Assembly: GCF_000321005.1 (NCBI RefSeq) | Contig: NZ_HE578907.1 | Coordinates: 303,708-367,707, forward strand | Length of the DNA stretch: 64,000 nt | Reading direction: 5' to 3' | From: Anaerococcus senegalensis JC48 | GTDB taxonomy: Bacteria > Bacillota > Clostridia > Tissierellales > Peptoniphilaceae | Shown here: positions 48,366 through 56,705 of the stretch, one piece after another | Layout: each line of letters begins with the position of its first letter | How positions within the stretch are numbered: position 1 is the first letter of the stretch | Position numbers and translations under genes: made by a program | The notes under the pieces: model-generated | The model's database searches: none | The model's input: the letters and a program-made list of their open reading frames with translations, nothing else | Told to the model about the DNA's origin: nothing

Positions 48366-49549
48366 TTGGAATTGATATAGTAAGTATAGAAAAATTTCGA
48401 AAAAAATTCGAAAAAAATAATTTTGAAAGTAAAATATTTACTGATAATGAAATTCATTATTCTAGGAAAAAAGAAAATTATATTCAAACTTTTGCGGGGA
48501 TTTTTGCAGCAAAAGAAGCAATAATTAAGGCTTATAACCTTAATTTAGCCTACATATTAAGAAAAAAAATAGAAATTAAAAATTTAAATAATAAGCCTTA
48601 TATTTATATTGATGGTAAAAAAATGAACTCAAGTTTAAGTATAAGTCATGATGGAGAATTTGCAATAGCAGTATGCATTAAAAAAGAAGAAAATTTTAAA
48701 GTTGATAAAAAAATTAAGTCTTTGCTTAATAAAAGATCTAAATTTTCTCATAAAGGGGATTTTGGCAAAGTTGCTGTTATTGGAGGACAAAAGGGGATGG
48801 CTGGCTCTGTATATATGTCATCAATCGCCGCTTTAAGATCGGGTGCAGGATTATCATATATAATTTGCCCTTCATCAATATCAAATATTTTACAAATAAA
48901 GTCTACAGAATGTATAATAGAAGAGGTAGGCTGCAATTATTTTTATAATGAAATTAATATAGTTAATAAAATATTACAATTAATCAAAGAAAAAGATGCA
49001 GTTGCAATTGGTCCAGGAATGGGCAAGGGTAAAGATGTTCATAATTTAATTAAGGTTATTTTAGAAAATTTTGATAAAAATATAGTGATTGATGCTGATG
49101 GTTTAAATTCTTTAGAAAATAATTTACATATAATAGATAGAAAAGAAAATATAGTCTTAACTCCACATGAGATGGAATTTTCTAGAATTTCAAACTTATC
49201 TTTATCGTATATAAAAAATAATAGGGAAAAAGTATCCATAGAATTTGCTAAAAAACATAAGCTTATTTTAGTTTTAAAAGGAAAAAATACAATAGTAACA
49301 GATGGAAATAGATGCTATATAAACAATACTGGTAATAGTGGTATGGCTACAGCTGGTAGTGGAGATGTACTTACTGGTATTTTACTAGCAAATCTTTCTA
49401 TTATGAATCCATTTGAAGCTTCTGTTTTATCTGTTTATATTCATGGACTAGCTGGGGATATTTACGCAAAAAAATATTGTGAAGATTCTTTGATTGCAAG
49501 TGATATTATAAAAAATTTACCAAAGGCCTACAGATTAATGAGGTGTTAG
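48362..49549 (+). CDS. Fusion of holo-ACP synthase (AcpS) and ADP-dependent NAD(P)H-hydrate dehydratase (NnrD)
   Basis: Two enzymes in one 395-residue chain. Residues 1-105 are AcpS: MIGIDIVSIEKFRKK holds the metal-binding aspartate and FAGIFAAKEAIIKAY the catalytic core; it transfers phosphopantetheine from CoA to acyl carrier protein. Residues about 125-395 are the YjeF C-terminal (NnrD) domain: KVAVIGGQKGMAGSVYMSS, AIGPGMGKGKD, DADGLNSLE, LTPHEMEFSRI and the signature NSGMATAGSGDVLTGIL. This domain repairs hydrated NAD(P)H. The NnrE epimerase half, usually fused to NnrD, is absent. It overlaps the mtaD stop (ATGA) and precedes alr by one base. acpS-alr adjacency is typical of Firmicutes, so the fusion probably arose from neighbouring acpS and nnrD. 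Confidence 0.9.
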   Translation: MIGIDIVSIEKFRKKFEKNNFESKIFTDNEIHYSRKKENYIQTFAGIFAAKEAIIKAYNLNLAYILRKKIEIKNLNNKPYIYIDGKKMNSSLSISHDGEFAIAVCIKKEENFKVDKKIKSLLNKRSKFSHKGDFGKVAVIGGQKGMAGSVYMSSIAALRSGAGLSYIICPSSISNILQIKSTECIIEEVGCNYFYNEINIVNKILQLIKEKDAVAIGPGMGKGKDVHNLIKVILENFDKNIVIDADGLNSLENNLHIIDRKENIVLTPHEMEFSRISNLSLSYIKNNREKVSIEFAKKHKLILVLKGKNTIVTDGNRCYINNTGNSGMATAGSGDVLTGILLANLSIMNPFEASVLSVYIHGLAGDIYAKKYCEDSLIASDIIKNLPKAYRLMRC

Positions 49550-49550
49550 A

Positions 49551-50654
49551 ATGCAAGAAAATTATTTGTTAGTTGATTTAGACAAGATATACAATAATAT
49601 AAAATTAATAAAAGAAAAATCTAAAGATTCAAAAACATGCGCTGTTTTAAAAGCAAACGGTTATGGACTAGGTGCTTTAGAAATTGCAAAATATATTGAT
49701 GATCAAATAGATTATATAGCTGTGGCTCAATTTAAAGAAGCTAAAAATTTGAGAGAAAATGGCATAGAAAAACCTATACTAATTTTAGGATACTTACCTT
49801 TAGATAAGTATAAAGAGTGTAATAAATTAAATATTGATGTAGGAATTTATGACTTAGATTATGCTAAAAAAATTAATAAAAGTCTAGATAGTCAAATTAA
49901 TTGTCATATTATTTTAGATACTGGTCACACAAGGCTAGGATTTAGAGACTTTGAAATAGATAAAATTAAAGAATTAAAAAAATTAGAAAATTTTAATTTT
50001 ATTGGTGCTTTTTCTCATTTTGCTACTGCAGATGAAAAAGATACATCATATACAAAGATACAATATCAAAAATTTAATTACATAATAGATAAGATAAAAG
50101 ATGATTTTAATTTAAAGTTGATTCATATTGCTAATACAGCAGCTTCTATGGAATATAATTTTAAATCAGATTTACTTAGACTTGGAATTGGAATTTATGG
50201 AATTTATCCATCTGATTATATAAAAGAAGTTTCAGAAATAAAATTATCTCAGGCTTTTGAATTCAAAGCTCAAGTATCTTTTGTTAAAAATGTGGAAAAA
50301 GGAACAAGTATTTCATATGGTAGAACTTTTGTTGCACCAAAAGATATGAAAGTTGCAACTGTTGCAGTTGGATATGCAGATGGATTTAAAAGATCATTTT
50401 CTAATATCGGAGAAGTTTTAGTAAATGGTAAATTAACTAAAGTTATTGGAAGAGTTTGTATGGATCAAATTATGATTGATGTCAGCGATATTGATTGTAA
50501 GATTGGTGATTATATTACTCTATATCCAGACATATATAAGGAAGCAAAAAAAATAAATACTATAGCTTATGAATTAATGACTTCAATTTCAAATAGAGTT
50601 CCTAGAATTTACAAAATTAATAATAAAATTTTAGGAGATGAAAATGAAAGTTAA
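49551..50654 (+). CDS. alr: Alanine racemase
   Basis: PLP enzyme making D-alanine for peptidoglycan; 367 residues. The PLP lysine is Lys34 in AVLKANGYGLG. HIILDTGHTRLGFR and HIANTAASMEY precede LLRLGIGIYGIYPS. The second catalytic residue is Tyr256 in SISYGRTFVAP. VAVGYADGFKRSFSN and GRVCMDQIMIDVSDI follow in the C-terminal beta domain. The start ATG lies one base after the AcpS-NnrD stop (GAGGTGTTAGAATG). Its end overlaps mazF by 11 bases. Confidence 0.96.
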   Translation: MQENYLLVDLDKIYNNIKLIKEKSKDSKTCAVLKANGYGLGALEIAKYIDDQIDYIAVAQFKEAKNLRENGIEKPILILGYLPLDKYKECNKLNIDVGIYDLDYAKKINKSLDSQINCHIILDTGHTRLGFRDFEIDKIKELKKLENFNFIGAFSHFATADEKDTSYTKIQYQKFNYIIDKIKDDFNLKLIHIANTAASMEYNFKSDLLRLGIGIYGIYPSDYIKEVSEIKLSQAFEFKAQVSFVKNVEKGTSISYGRTFVAPKDMKVATVAVGYADGFKRSFSNIGEVLVNGKLTKVIGRVCMDQIMIDVSDIDCKIGDYITLYPDIYKEAKKINTIAYELMTSISNRVPRIYKINNKILGDENES

Positions 50655-50988
50655 AAGGGGAGATTTATTTTATGCTGATCTTTCTCCAGTCGTAGGAAGC
50701 GAACAGGGAGGAGTGCGCCCTGTAATAGTTGTACAAAATGATATGGGAAATAAATATTCTCCAACAATTATTGTTGTACCTGTTACTAGTCAGTTAAAAA
50801 AATCAAAATTACCAACTCATGTAGCTTTAAGTGGAAATAAATTTGGTTTACCTAAAAATAGCGTAGCTTTATTAGAACAGTTAAGAACAATTGATAAAAG
50901 AAGATTGAGAGATAAATTAGGATCTTTTGATAAGTCGATTATGTTAAAAATAGATGCTGCTATAGCTATTTCTGTAGGATTAGATTAA
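50644..50988 (+). CDS. mazF: MazF/PemK-family endoribonuclease toxin, no antitoxin gene next to it
   Basis: mRNA interferase fold of 114 residues. The conserved opening MKVKRGDLFYADLSPVVGSEQGGVRPVIVVQN (in parts) holds the catalytic arginine. IIVVPVTSQLKKSKLPTHV contains the second catalytic segment (Thr), and NSVALLEQLRTIDKRRL closes the fold. This closely follows the EndoA (NdoA) pattern of Bacillus. The ATG at 50644 has the right spacing to AGGAG; an ATG at 50638 is too close. The usual small mazE antitoxin gene between alr and mazF is absent: mazF starts inside alr. It may be a solitary MazF, or the antitoxin may be encoded elsewhere. Confidence 0.93.
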   Translation: MKVKRGDLFYADLSPVVGSEQGGVRPVIVVQNDMGNKYSPTIIVVPVTSQLKKSKLPTHVALSGNKFGLPKNSVALLEQLRTIDKRRLRDKLGSFDKSIMLKIDAAIAISVGLD

Positions 50989-51890
50989 TGAAGATAATAA
51001 TAAAAAACATTATAATTGTTTTATTATCAATTCTACTAGTTTTTCTATTAATATATTCAAAAGAAGAAAAAAAAGAAAATTTAAAAGAATTAGAAATTTA
51101 TTACATAGATGTAGGGCAAGGAAATGCTGTTTTAATTAAGACTAATAACAAGAATATCCTAATTGATGGAGGGAATAGGTCTAACAGTAGATATTATTAT
51201 AATTTTATAAAGAATAAAAATATAAAAAAAATAGATTATATGATAGTAAGCCATTATGATGAAGATCATATTTCAGGTTTAATTTCAATTCTTGAGAATT
51301 TCGAAGTATCAAATGTTTTGTGTCCTGATTATAAAAAAGATACTAAAATATATAAATCATTCAAAAATAGCTTGAAAAAATCTAAAGCAAATATTATTTA
51401 TCCCAAAAAGGGAGATAACTTTAATATTTCAGATGCAAGAATAAAAATATTATGGCCAAATGAATATAAAAATGGTATTGATAATGATAATTCTATAATT
51501 TTAAAATTAATTCATGGTAATATGTCATTCTTATTTACAGGTGATGCTAGTATAAATATTGAAAATCAATTAATTTATAGTGGTTTTAATTTAAAAAGTG
51601 ATGTAGTAATGCTTGGTCATCATGGTAGTAAATATTCAACATCAAATGAATTTTTAGAAGAAGTTGATCCAAAATTAGCAATTATTTCTGTTGGAAATAA
51701 TAACAGGTATGGACATCCATCAAATAGAGTTTTAAAACTTTTAAATAATAAAAATATTAAATTTCTTAGAACTGATATAGATGGAGATATTACAATAAAA
51801 TGTGATGGTAATAAAATAAAAGTAAATACTAATAAAAGCAACAAAAATAGCAAGATAAACTTACGCTTATCTTGCTATTTTTTATTCTGA
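50988..51890 (+). CDS. ComEC-like metallo-beta-lactamase domain protein, membrane-anchored
   Basis: 300 residues. A hydrophobic N-terminal helix (about 4-22) anchors or exports the protein. The metallo-beta-lactamase fold is of the ComEC/Rec2 C-terminal type: YIDVGQGNAVLIKT, ILIDGGN, the metal motif SHYDEDHISGL, LFTGDA, LGHHGSKYSTS and ISVGNNNRYGHPS. ComEC's channel domain is missing, so this is the stand-alone nuclease/hydrolase form. The last about 12 residues (INLRLSCYFLF) are encoded by the terminator hairpin and the stop overlaps the murC stop, which is odd. It overlaps mazF by one base. Confidence 0.87.
   Translation: MKIIIKNIIIVLLSILLVFLLIYSKEEKKENLKELEIYYIDVGQGNAVLIKTNNKNILIDGGNRSNSRYYYNFIKNKNIKKIDYMIVSHYDEDHISGLISILENFEVSNVLCPDYKKDTKIYKSFKNSLKKSKANIIYPKKGDNFNISDARIKILWPNEYKNGIDNDNSIILKLIHGNMSFLFTGDASINIENQLIYSGFNLKSDVVMLGHHGSKYSTSNEFLEEVDPKLAIISVGNNNRYGHPSNRVLKLLNNKNIKFLRTDIDGDITIKCDGNKIKVNTNKSNKNSKINLRLSCYFLF
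51843..51883. terminator. Bidirectional terminator between the MBL gene and murC
   Basis: AAAAATAGCAAGATAA (51843-51858) pairs perfectly with TTATCTTGCTATTTTT across an 8-base loop. It has A- and T-rich flanks that serve both strands, and it is inside the reading frame of the MBL gene. Confidence 0.88.
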
Positions 51891-53273
51891 GATTCCTGCA
51901 ATCATTTTTGCTAATTTATCAGAATCTCCACTACCAGTTACTATTACTTGATCATCCTTTTTAATATCTGAAAGAATATAGTCTTTTACTTGATCAAAAG
52001 TTGGCAAATATTTAGCTTTTTTTCCATTTTTAATTAAGGCATCAACAATATCCTTGCTTGATATACTAGGGTCAAAAGGCTCTCTAGCTGCGAAAATGTC
52101 AGTAATTATTATCTCATCTGCATCATCAAAACAATTTACAAATTCATTGAATAATCTTTTAGTTCTAGTGTAAGTATGTGGTTGCCATACACATATCAAA
52201 TTTCCTTTAGTATGTTCAGAAAGAGCACTTAAATTAACTTGAATTTCTGAAGGATGATGACCATAATCTAAAATAATTTTACATCCTTCAACATTACCCA
52301 TTAGTTGCATTCTTCTTTCTAATCCCTTATAAGATTGTATGCAATTTTTTATTGTTTTAATATCAACTCCACTTTCTAGAGTAGAAATTATTGCTGCACA
52401 TGCATTATTAATATTGTGTCGTCCTAATATTGACAATTCAAAATGTTCAATACTACCATCTTTCATAATTAAATCAAATCTTGGTTTCCCATCTTTATTA
52501 AAAGTTATGTTAGTAGCGTTATAATCTGCATTTGGATTTTCTTGTCCATAAGTAATAAGTTCTCCTTGAACAGAGTCGATAACAAGCTTATTATTTTCTT
52601 CATTTAAATTTAATATAGTTTTTGAATTTTCATCTTGATTTTTTAAATAATTTTTGAAAGTTTCTACTATGTCATTTAAATCCTTATAGTAATCAAGGTG
52701 ATCTTCATCTATATTTAAAATTATTCCAATAGAAGGATAATAATATCTAATATTTCCCTTATATTCACAAGCTTCAGTTACAAGAATTTCTTTATCTCCT
52801 ACATGGACATTACCTTCAATTTCATCTAAATCTCCACCCAATAAAATAGTAGGATTTTTGGTAGAATTCATTAAAATTTTAGAAATCATACTAGTTGTTG
52901 TACTTTTACCATGAGATCCAGATACTGCGATAGAATTTTTGTAATTTTTCATTAAACCGCCTAAGAAAACTCCTCTAGTTACGACAGGCACACCTAAGGA
53001 TCTTGCAGCTATTAATTCTTCATTATCATCAGAAATAGCGTCTGTATATATAACTAAATCAGGATTCTTTATGTTTTCTTTTCTTTGACCAATTACATAA
53101 TTTATTCCATTTTTATCTAAATGTTTACTAGTTTCAGAAATTGACAAATCAGAACCTGTAACATTATAACCATTATTATTTAATAGGATTGCTATACCAC
53201 TCATTGATATTCCTCCAATTCCTATCATGTGTATGTTTTTATATCTATGATCATTTAAATTAAATTCAAACAT
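51882..53273 (-). CDS. murC: UDP-N-acetylmuramate-L-alanine ligase
   Basis: Adds L-alanine to UDP-MurNAc; 463 residues. The N-terminal Rossmann-like GIGGISMSGIAILL is followed by GSDLSISETS. The ATP loop is AVSGSHGKSTTTSMISKIL. NIDEDHLDYYKD, GRHNINNACAAI and DYGHHPSEIQVNL lie in the middle, with WQPHTYTRTKRLF and ITDIFAAREP in the C-terminal domain. The start ATG at 53273 has AAGGAGAA upstream. It is single, on the - strand, convergent with the MBL gene and divergent from rpiB. Confidence 0.97.
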   Translation of the reverse strand: MFEFNLNDHRYKNIHMIGIGGISMSGIAILLNNNGYNVTGSDLSISETSKHLDKNGINYVIGQRKENIKNPDLVIYTDAISDDNEELIAARSLGVPVVTRGVFLGGLMKNYKNSIAVSGSHGKSTTTSMISKILMNSTKNPTILLGGDLDEIEGNVHVGDKEILVTEACEYKGNIRYYYPSIGIILNIDEDHLDYYKDLNDIVETFKNYLKNQDENSKTILNLNEENNKLVIDSVQGELITYGQENPNADYNATNITFNKDGKPRFDLIMKDGSIEHFELSILGRHNINNACAAIISTLESGVDIKTIKNCIQSYKGLERRMQLMGNVEGCKIILDYGHHPSEIQVNLSALSEHTKGNLICVWQPHTYTRTKRLFNEFVNCFDDADEIIITDIFAAREPFDPSISSKDIVDALIKNGKKAKYLPTFDQVKDYILSDIKKDDQVIVTGSGDSDKLAKMIAGISE

Positions 53274-53311
53274 TTATTCTCCTTTTAAACTAAAGTTTAT
53301 ATCAATAAAAT

Positions 53312-53320
53312 ATTATACCA
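53312..53320 (-). promoter_or_regulatory. murC promoter with extended -10
   Basis: On the - strand, TGG followed by TATAAT (53312-53317), an extended -10. The -35 region (TGGTTA, 53335-53340) is weak. The leader is about 30-35 bases. Confidence 0.6.
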
Positions 53321-53385
53321 TAATAAAAGTAGTATAACCATTGAAACAATTAATTTAAAATTAAAAAAATATAGTATTTCTAAAA

Positions 53386-53412
53386 TTGACATTGATAGTT
53401 TAAAATGATAAT
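53386..53412 (+). promoter_or_regulatory. rpiB promoter
   Basis: TTGACA (53386-53391) and GATAAT (53407-53412), with a short 15-base spacer. The 173-base gap between murC and rpiB otherwise holds only the murC promoter. Confidence 0.5.
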
Positions 53413-53446
53413 CTTTATTTATAAACAATAGTTAGAGAGGTTATTA

Positions 53447-53890
53447 ATGAAATATATAATAGGTAATGATCATGGTGGAATAGATCTTGTTGATAGTGTT
53501 GAAGAAAAACTTTTAGAACTCGGTCACGAAGTTGAAAAAGTTGGAACATATACAAAAGATTCATGTGATTATCCAGATTTTGCTAAAAAAGCTTGTGAGA
53601 AAGTTTTATCTAATGAATCTGATTTTGCAATTTTAATTTGTGGAACAGGATTAGGAATGAGTCTTGCTGCAAATAAATTTAAAGGAATTAGAGCAGCTTG
53701 TGTTTCTGATGTATATTCAGCAAAAATGTCTAGAGCTCACAATAATTGTAATGTATTATGTTTCGGATCAAGAGTTATTGGATCAGAAGTTGCAAAAATG
53801 ATAGTAGAAGTTTTTGCAAACACTAAGTTTGAAGGTGGAAGACATAGTAATAGAGTAGAAAAAATTACAGAAATAGAGGAGAAAAATTAA
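53447..53890 (+). CDS. rpiB: Ribose-5-phosphate isomerase B
   Basis: Interconverts ribose 5-phosphate and ribulose 5-phosphate; 147 residues, RpiB/LacAB fold. IIGNDHGGIDLVD at the start, GTYTKDSCDYPDFA and the catalytic cysteine in ILICGTGLGMSLAANKFKGIRAA (in parts). SRAHNNCNVLCFGSRVIG and EGGRHSNRV follow. AGAGAGGT lies before the ATG. It shares a base with tkt, linking the two enzymes of the non-oxidative pentose phosphate route. Confidence 0.95.
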   Translation: MKYIIGNDHGGIDLVDSVEEKLLELGHEVEKVGTYTKDSCDYPDFAKKACEKVLSNESDFAILICGTGLGMSLAANKFKGIRAACVSDVYSAKMSRAHNNCNVLCFGSRVIGSEVAKMIVEVFANTKFEGGRHSNRVEKITEIEEKN

Positions 53891-55884
53891 TGTTTAATGA
53901 TATAGATAAAAAGGCTGTAAATGCAATAAGATGTTTATCAGTTGCACAAATAGAAAAAGCAAATAGTGGTCATCCAGGTCTTCCTATGGGTGCAAGTCCT
54001 ATGGCTTATGTTTTGTGGAATAAAATAATGAATGTAAATCCAAAAATGAGTAATTGGCATAATAGAGATAGATTTGTTTTATCTGCAGGCCATGGTTCTG
54101 CAATGCTATATTCTCTATTACATTTATCTGGATATGATTTAAGTATAGAAGACTTAAAAAACTTTAGACAAATTGGTTCAAAAACGCCAGGACATCCTGA
54201 AAGAAAGCATACTGATGGTATTGAAGTAACAACTGGACCATTAGGACAAGGAATTGCTAATGCAGTTGGTTTCGCTATGGCTGAAAAACACCTTTCTGCT
54301 ATATATAATAAAGAAAATTATAAAATCGTTGATCATTATACTTATGCAATATGTGGTGATGGAGATCTTATGGAAGGAATTTCATATGAAGCAATGTCAC
54401 TAGCTGGTCATTTAAATCTAAATAAATTAATTATTCTTCATGATTCAAACGATATTTGTCTTGATGGAAATCTAAATACATCATTTTCTGAAAATATTGA
54501 ACAAAGAGTTAAAGCTCAAAATTGGAATTATATAAAAGTTTCTGATGGTAATGATCTTGAAGAAATTTATAAGGCAATAGAAAATGCAAAAGAAAATACA
54601 AATGGACCTACATTTATAGAAGTAAAAACTATTATAGGATTTGGTTCTAAAAACCAAGGTACAAATAAGGTTCATGGTGCTCCAATTGGACAAGAAGATT
54701 TTGAAGAGGTTAAAAAAGCTTATAATTGGCAAGATGAAGATTTCCAAATTTCAGATGATGTATATGATATTTTCAAAGAAAATATAATCAAAAATGGTGA
54801 GAAAGCTTATTCCAATTGGGAAAATTTATTAAATGAGTACAAAGAAAAATATCCTGAAGAATACAAAGAATATATAAGTGGATTTGAGAGAAAATTATCT
54901 GAAAATTGGATTGATCGAGTTAAAAAATACTCACCAGAAGATGATAGTTTAGCTACTCGTGCTTCAGGAGGAGAAATAATTCAAGATATAGCTAAAGTTA
55001 CTAAAAATTTCTGGGGTGGAAGTGCTGATTTATTCTCATCAAATAAGACAAATATAAAAGATAGTGAAAGATTTTCAGATAAAAATCCTGAAGGAAGAAA
55101 TGTTTGGTATGGTGTAAGAGAATTTGCGATGAGCGTTATTGCAAATGCAATAGTTGCACACGGTGGTACATTCCATCATGTATCTACATTTTTTGTATTC
55201 TCAGATTATTTAAAAGCAGGACTTAGAATTTCTTCCCTTTCACATATTCCTGTAACATATGTATTTACACATGATTCAGTTGCAGTTGGAGAAGATGGAC
55301 CAACACACCAACCAATAGAACAATTGGCTATGATTAGATCAATTCCAAATGCAATTATGTTAAGACCGGCTGATGCTAACGAGGTTAGACTTTCTTGGAA
55401 AATTGCTTTAGAAAGCAAAGATTCACCAGTCGTAATTGCCCTTACACGTCAAAATGTTAAAAATCTTGAAGGAACAAAAGATTTGAAAGATATTTCTAAA
55501 GGAGCATATATAATATCAGATTCTGAAAAAGAAACTCCAGATGGTATTATAATTGCAACAGGTAGTGAGGTTGAATTAGCTTTAGAAACAAAAGAAGAAT
55601 TGAAAAAATCTAACATAGATGTTAGGGTTGTTTCTATGCCTTCAATGGAATTATTTAGAATGCAAGACGATGATTATAAACAAAAAATTCTTCCAAAAGA
55701 AATTACAAATAGAGTATCTATAGAAATGGCAACATCCTTTGGATGGAGTGAATTTACTGGAGATAATGGGTTAAATATTTCCATTGATAGATTTGGAATT
55801 TCTGGAAACTTTAAAGACGTAAAAGAAGAATTAGGTTTTACCAAAGAAGAAATTTCTAGAAAATATTTACAAAAATTTAATTAG
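53890..55884 (+). CDS. tkt: Transketolase
   Basis: Thiamine-diphosphate enzyme exchanging two-carbon units between sugar phosphates; 664 residues. The N-terminal GHPGLPMGASPMAYVLW, FVLSAGHGSAMLYSLLHL and GPLGQGIANAVG come first. ThDP binding is in CGDGDLMEGISYEA, followed by the metal-binding loop of the pyrophosphate. The middle domain has YGVREFAMSVIANAI, VFTHDSVAVGEDGPTHQPIEQL and RPADANEV. The C-terminal domain is from about 530. It is a full-length bacterial single-chain type, coupled to rpiB and followed by a terminator. Confidence 0.97.
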   Translation: MFNDIDKKAVNAIRCLSVAQIEKANSGHPGLPMGASPMAYVLWNKIMNVNPKMSNWHNRDRFVLSAGHGSAMLYSLLHLSGYDLSIEDLKNFRQIGSKTPGHPERKHTDGIEVTTGPLGQGIANAVGFAMAEKHLSAIYNKENYKIVDHYTYAICGDGDLMEGISYEAMSLAGHLNLNKLIILHDSNDICLDGNLNTSFSENIEQRVKAQNWNYIKVSDGNDLEEIYKAIENAKENTNGPTFIEVKTIIGFGSKNQGTNKVHGAPIGQEDFEEVKKAYNWQDEDFQISDDVYDIFKENIIKNGEKAYSNWENLLNEYKEKYPEEYKEYISGFERKLSENWIDRVKKYSPEDDSLATRASGGEIIQDIAKVTKNFWGGSADLFSSNKTNIKDSERFSDKNPEGRNVWYGVREFAMSVIANAIVAHGGTFHHVSTFFVFSDYLKAGLRISSLSHIPVTYVFTHDSVAVGEDGPTHQPIEQLAMIRSIPNAIMLRPADANEVRLSWKIALESKDSPVVIALTRQNVKNLEGTKDLKDISKGAYIISDSEKETPDGIIIATGSEVELALETKEELKKSNIDVRVVSMPSMELFRMQDDDYKQKILPKEITNRVSIEMATSFGWSEFTGDNGLNISIDRFGISGNFKDVKEELGFTKEEISRKYLQKFN

Positions 55885-55888
55885 ATTT

Positions 55889-55920
55889 ATAGGCAAGTAT
55901 TTACTTGCCTATTTATTTTT
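55889..55920 (+). terminator. Terminator after tkt
   Basis: ATAGGCAAGTA (55889-55899) pairs with TACTTGCCTAT (55902-55912) and is followed by a T-rich tract. Confidence 0.8.
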
Positions 55921-55936
55921 AAAATAAATTAAAAAG

Positions 55937-55945
55937 TGATATCAT
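55937..55945 (+). promoter_or_regulatory. Possible deoD promoter
   Basis: TGA followed by TATCAT (55940-55945), an extended -10 of moderate quality. The -35 box is not convincing. Confidence 0.35.
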
Positions 55946-55975
55946 ATTACTAGAAATATTTAATAAGGAGTGATT

Positions 55976-56696
55976 ATGACAATACCAACACCACATATTT
56001 CAGCAAAAAGTAAAGATGAAATAGCAAATACTGTTTTGATGCCAGGAGATCCTCTAAGAGCTAAATATATAGCAGAAAATTTCCTAGATGATGTTACTCA
56101 ATTTACTGAAACTAGAGGAATGTATGGATATACTGGATACTATAAAGGTAAAAGAATTTCAGTGATGGGTAGTGGAATGGGAATTCCATCATCAATGATA
56201 TATTTCAATGAATTATTTAATTTCTATGATGTTGAAACAATAATAAGAATTGGAAGTGCTGGAAGTATGCAAGAAAATATTAAATTACACGATATAGTTC
56301 TTGCAACAAGTGCATGTAGTGAATCTTCAATTAATGATAATTTATTTGGAAATATTAATTTTTCACCTACACCAGATTTCAATCTACTATTAGAGGCTTA
56401 CAAAAAAAAGTCAAGATTTAGGATATATTACTCATTGTGGCCAAGTACATTCTTCAGATCAATTTTATAATGAGATGGAACCAAAAGTTTTTGAAAACTT
56501 ACAAAAATATGGAGTCTTATGTGTAGAAATGGAATCATATGGACTATTTACAGTGGCTAGAAAATACGGAAAAAAAGCATTAGGAGTTTTTACAATTAGT
56601 GATTCCTTAGTTTCAAATGAAGCAGATAGTGCAGAAGATAGGCAAAGTGCATACACTCAAATGATGACTCTCGCACTAGAAATTGCACCAGAATAA
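55976..56696 (+). pseudogene. deoD: Purine-nucleoside phosphorylase DeoD, frameshifted
   Basis: Phosphorolysis of purine nucleosides, trimeric/hexameric DeoD type. The first frame (from ATG 55976 after AAGGAG) has VLMPGDPLRAKYIAENFL, RGMYGYTGYYKGKRISVMGSGMG (in parts) and IIRIGSAGSMQ. It runs into a run of eight A (56402-56409) and then garbles before a stop at 56470. The expected continuation (SQDLGYITHCGQVHSSDQFY, then VLCVEMESYGLFTVARKYG with the nucleoside-contacting Glu-Met-Glu, and TISDSLVSNE) lies in the +1 frame to 56696. Removing one A restores 239 residues, the exact family length. The second fragment has no ribosome binding site. It could be a pseudogene or a sequencing error. Confidence 0.87.
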
Positions 56697-56705
56697 GGAG
56701 TATAG

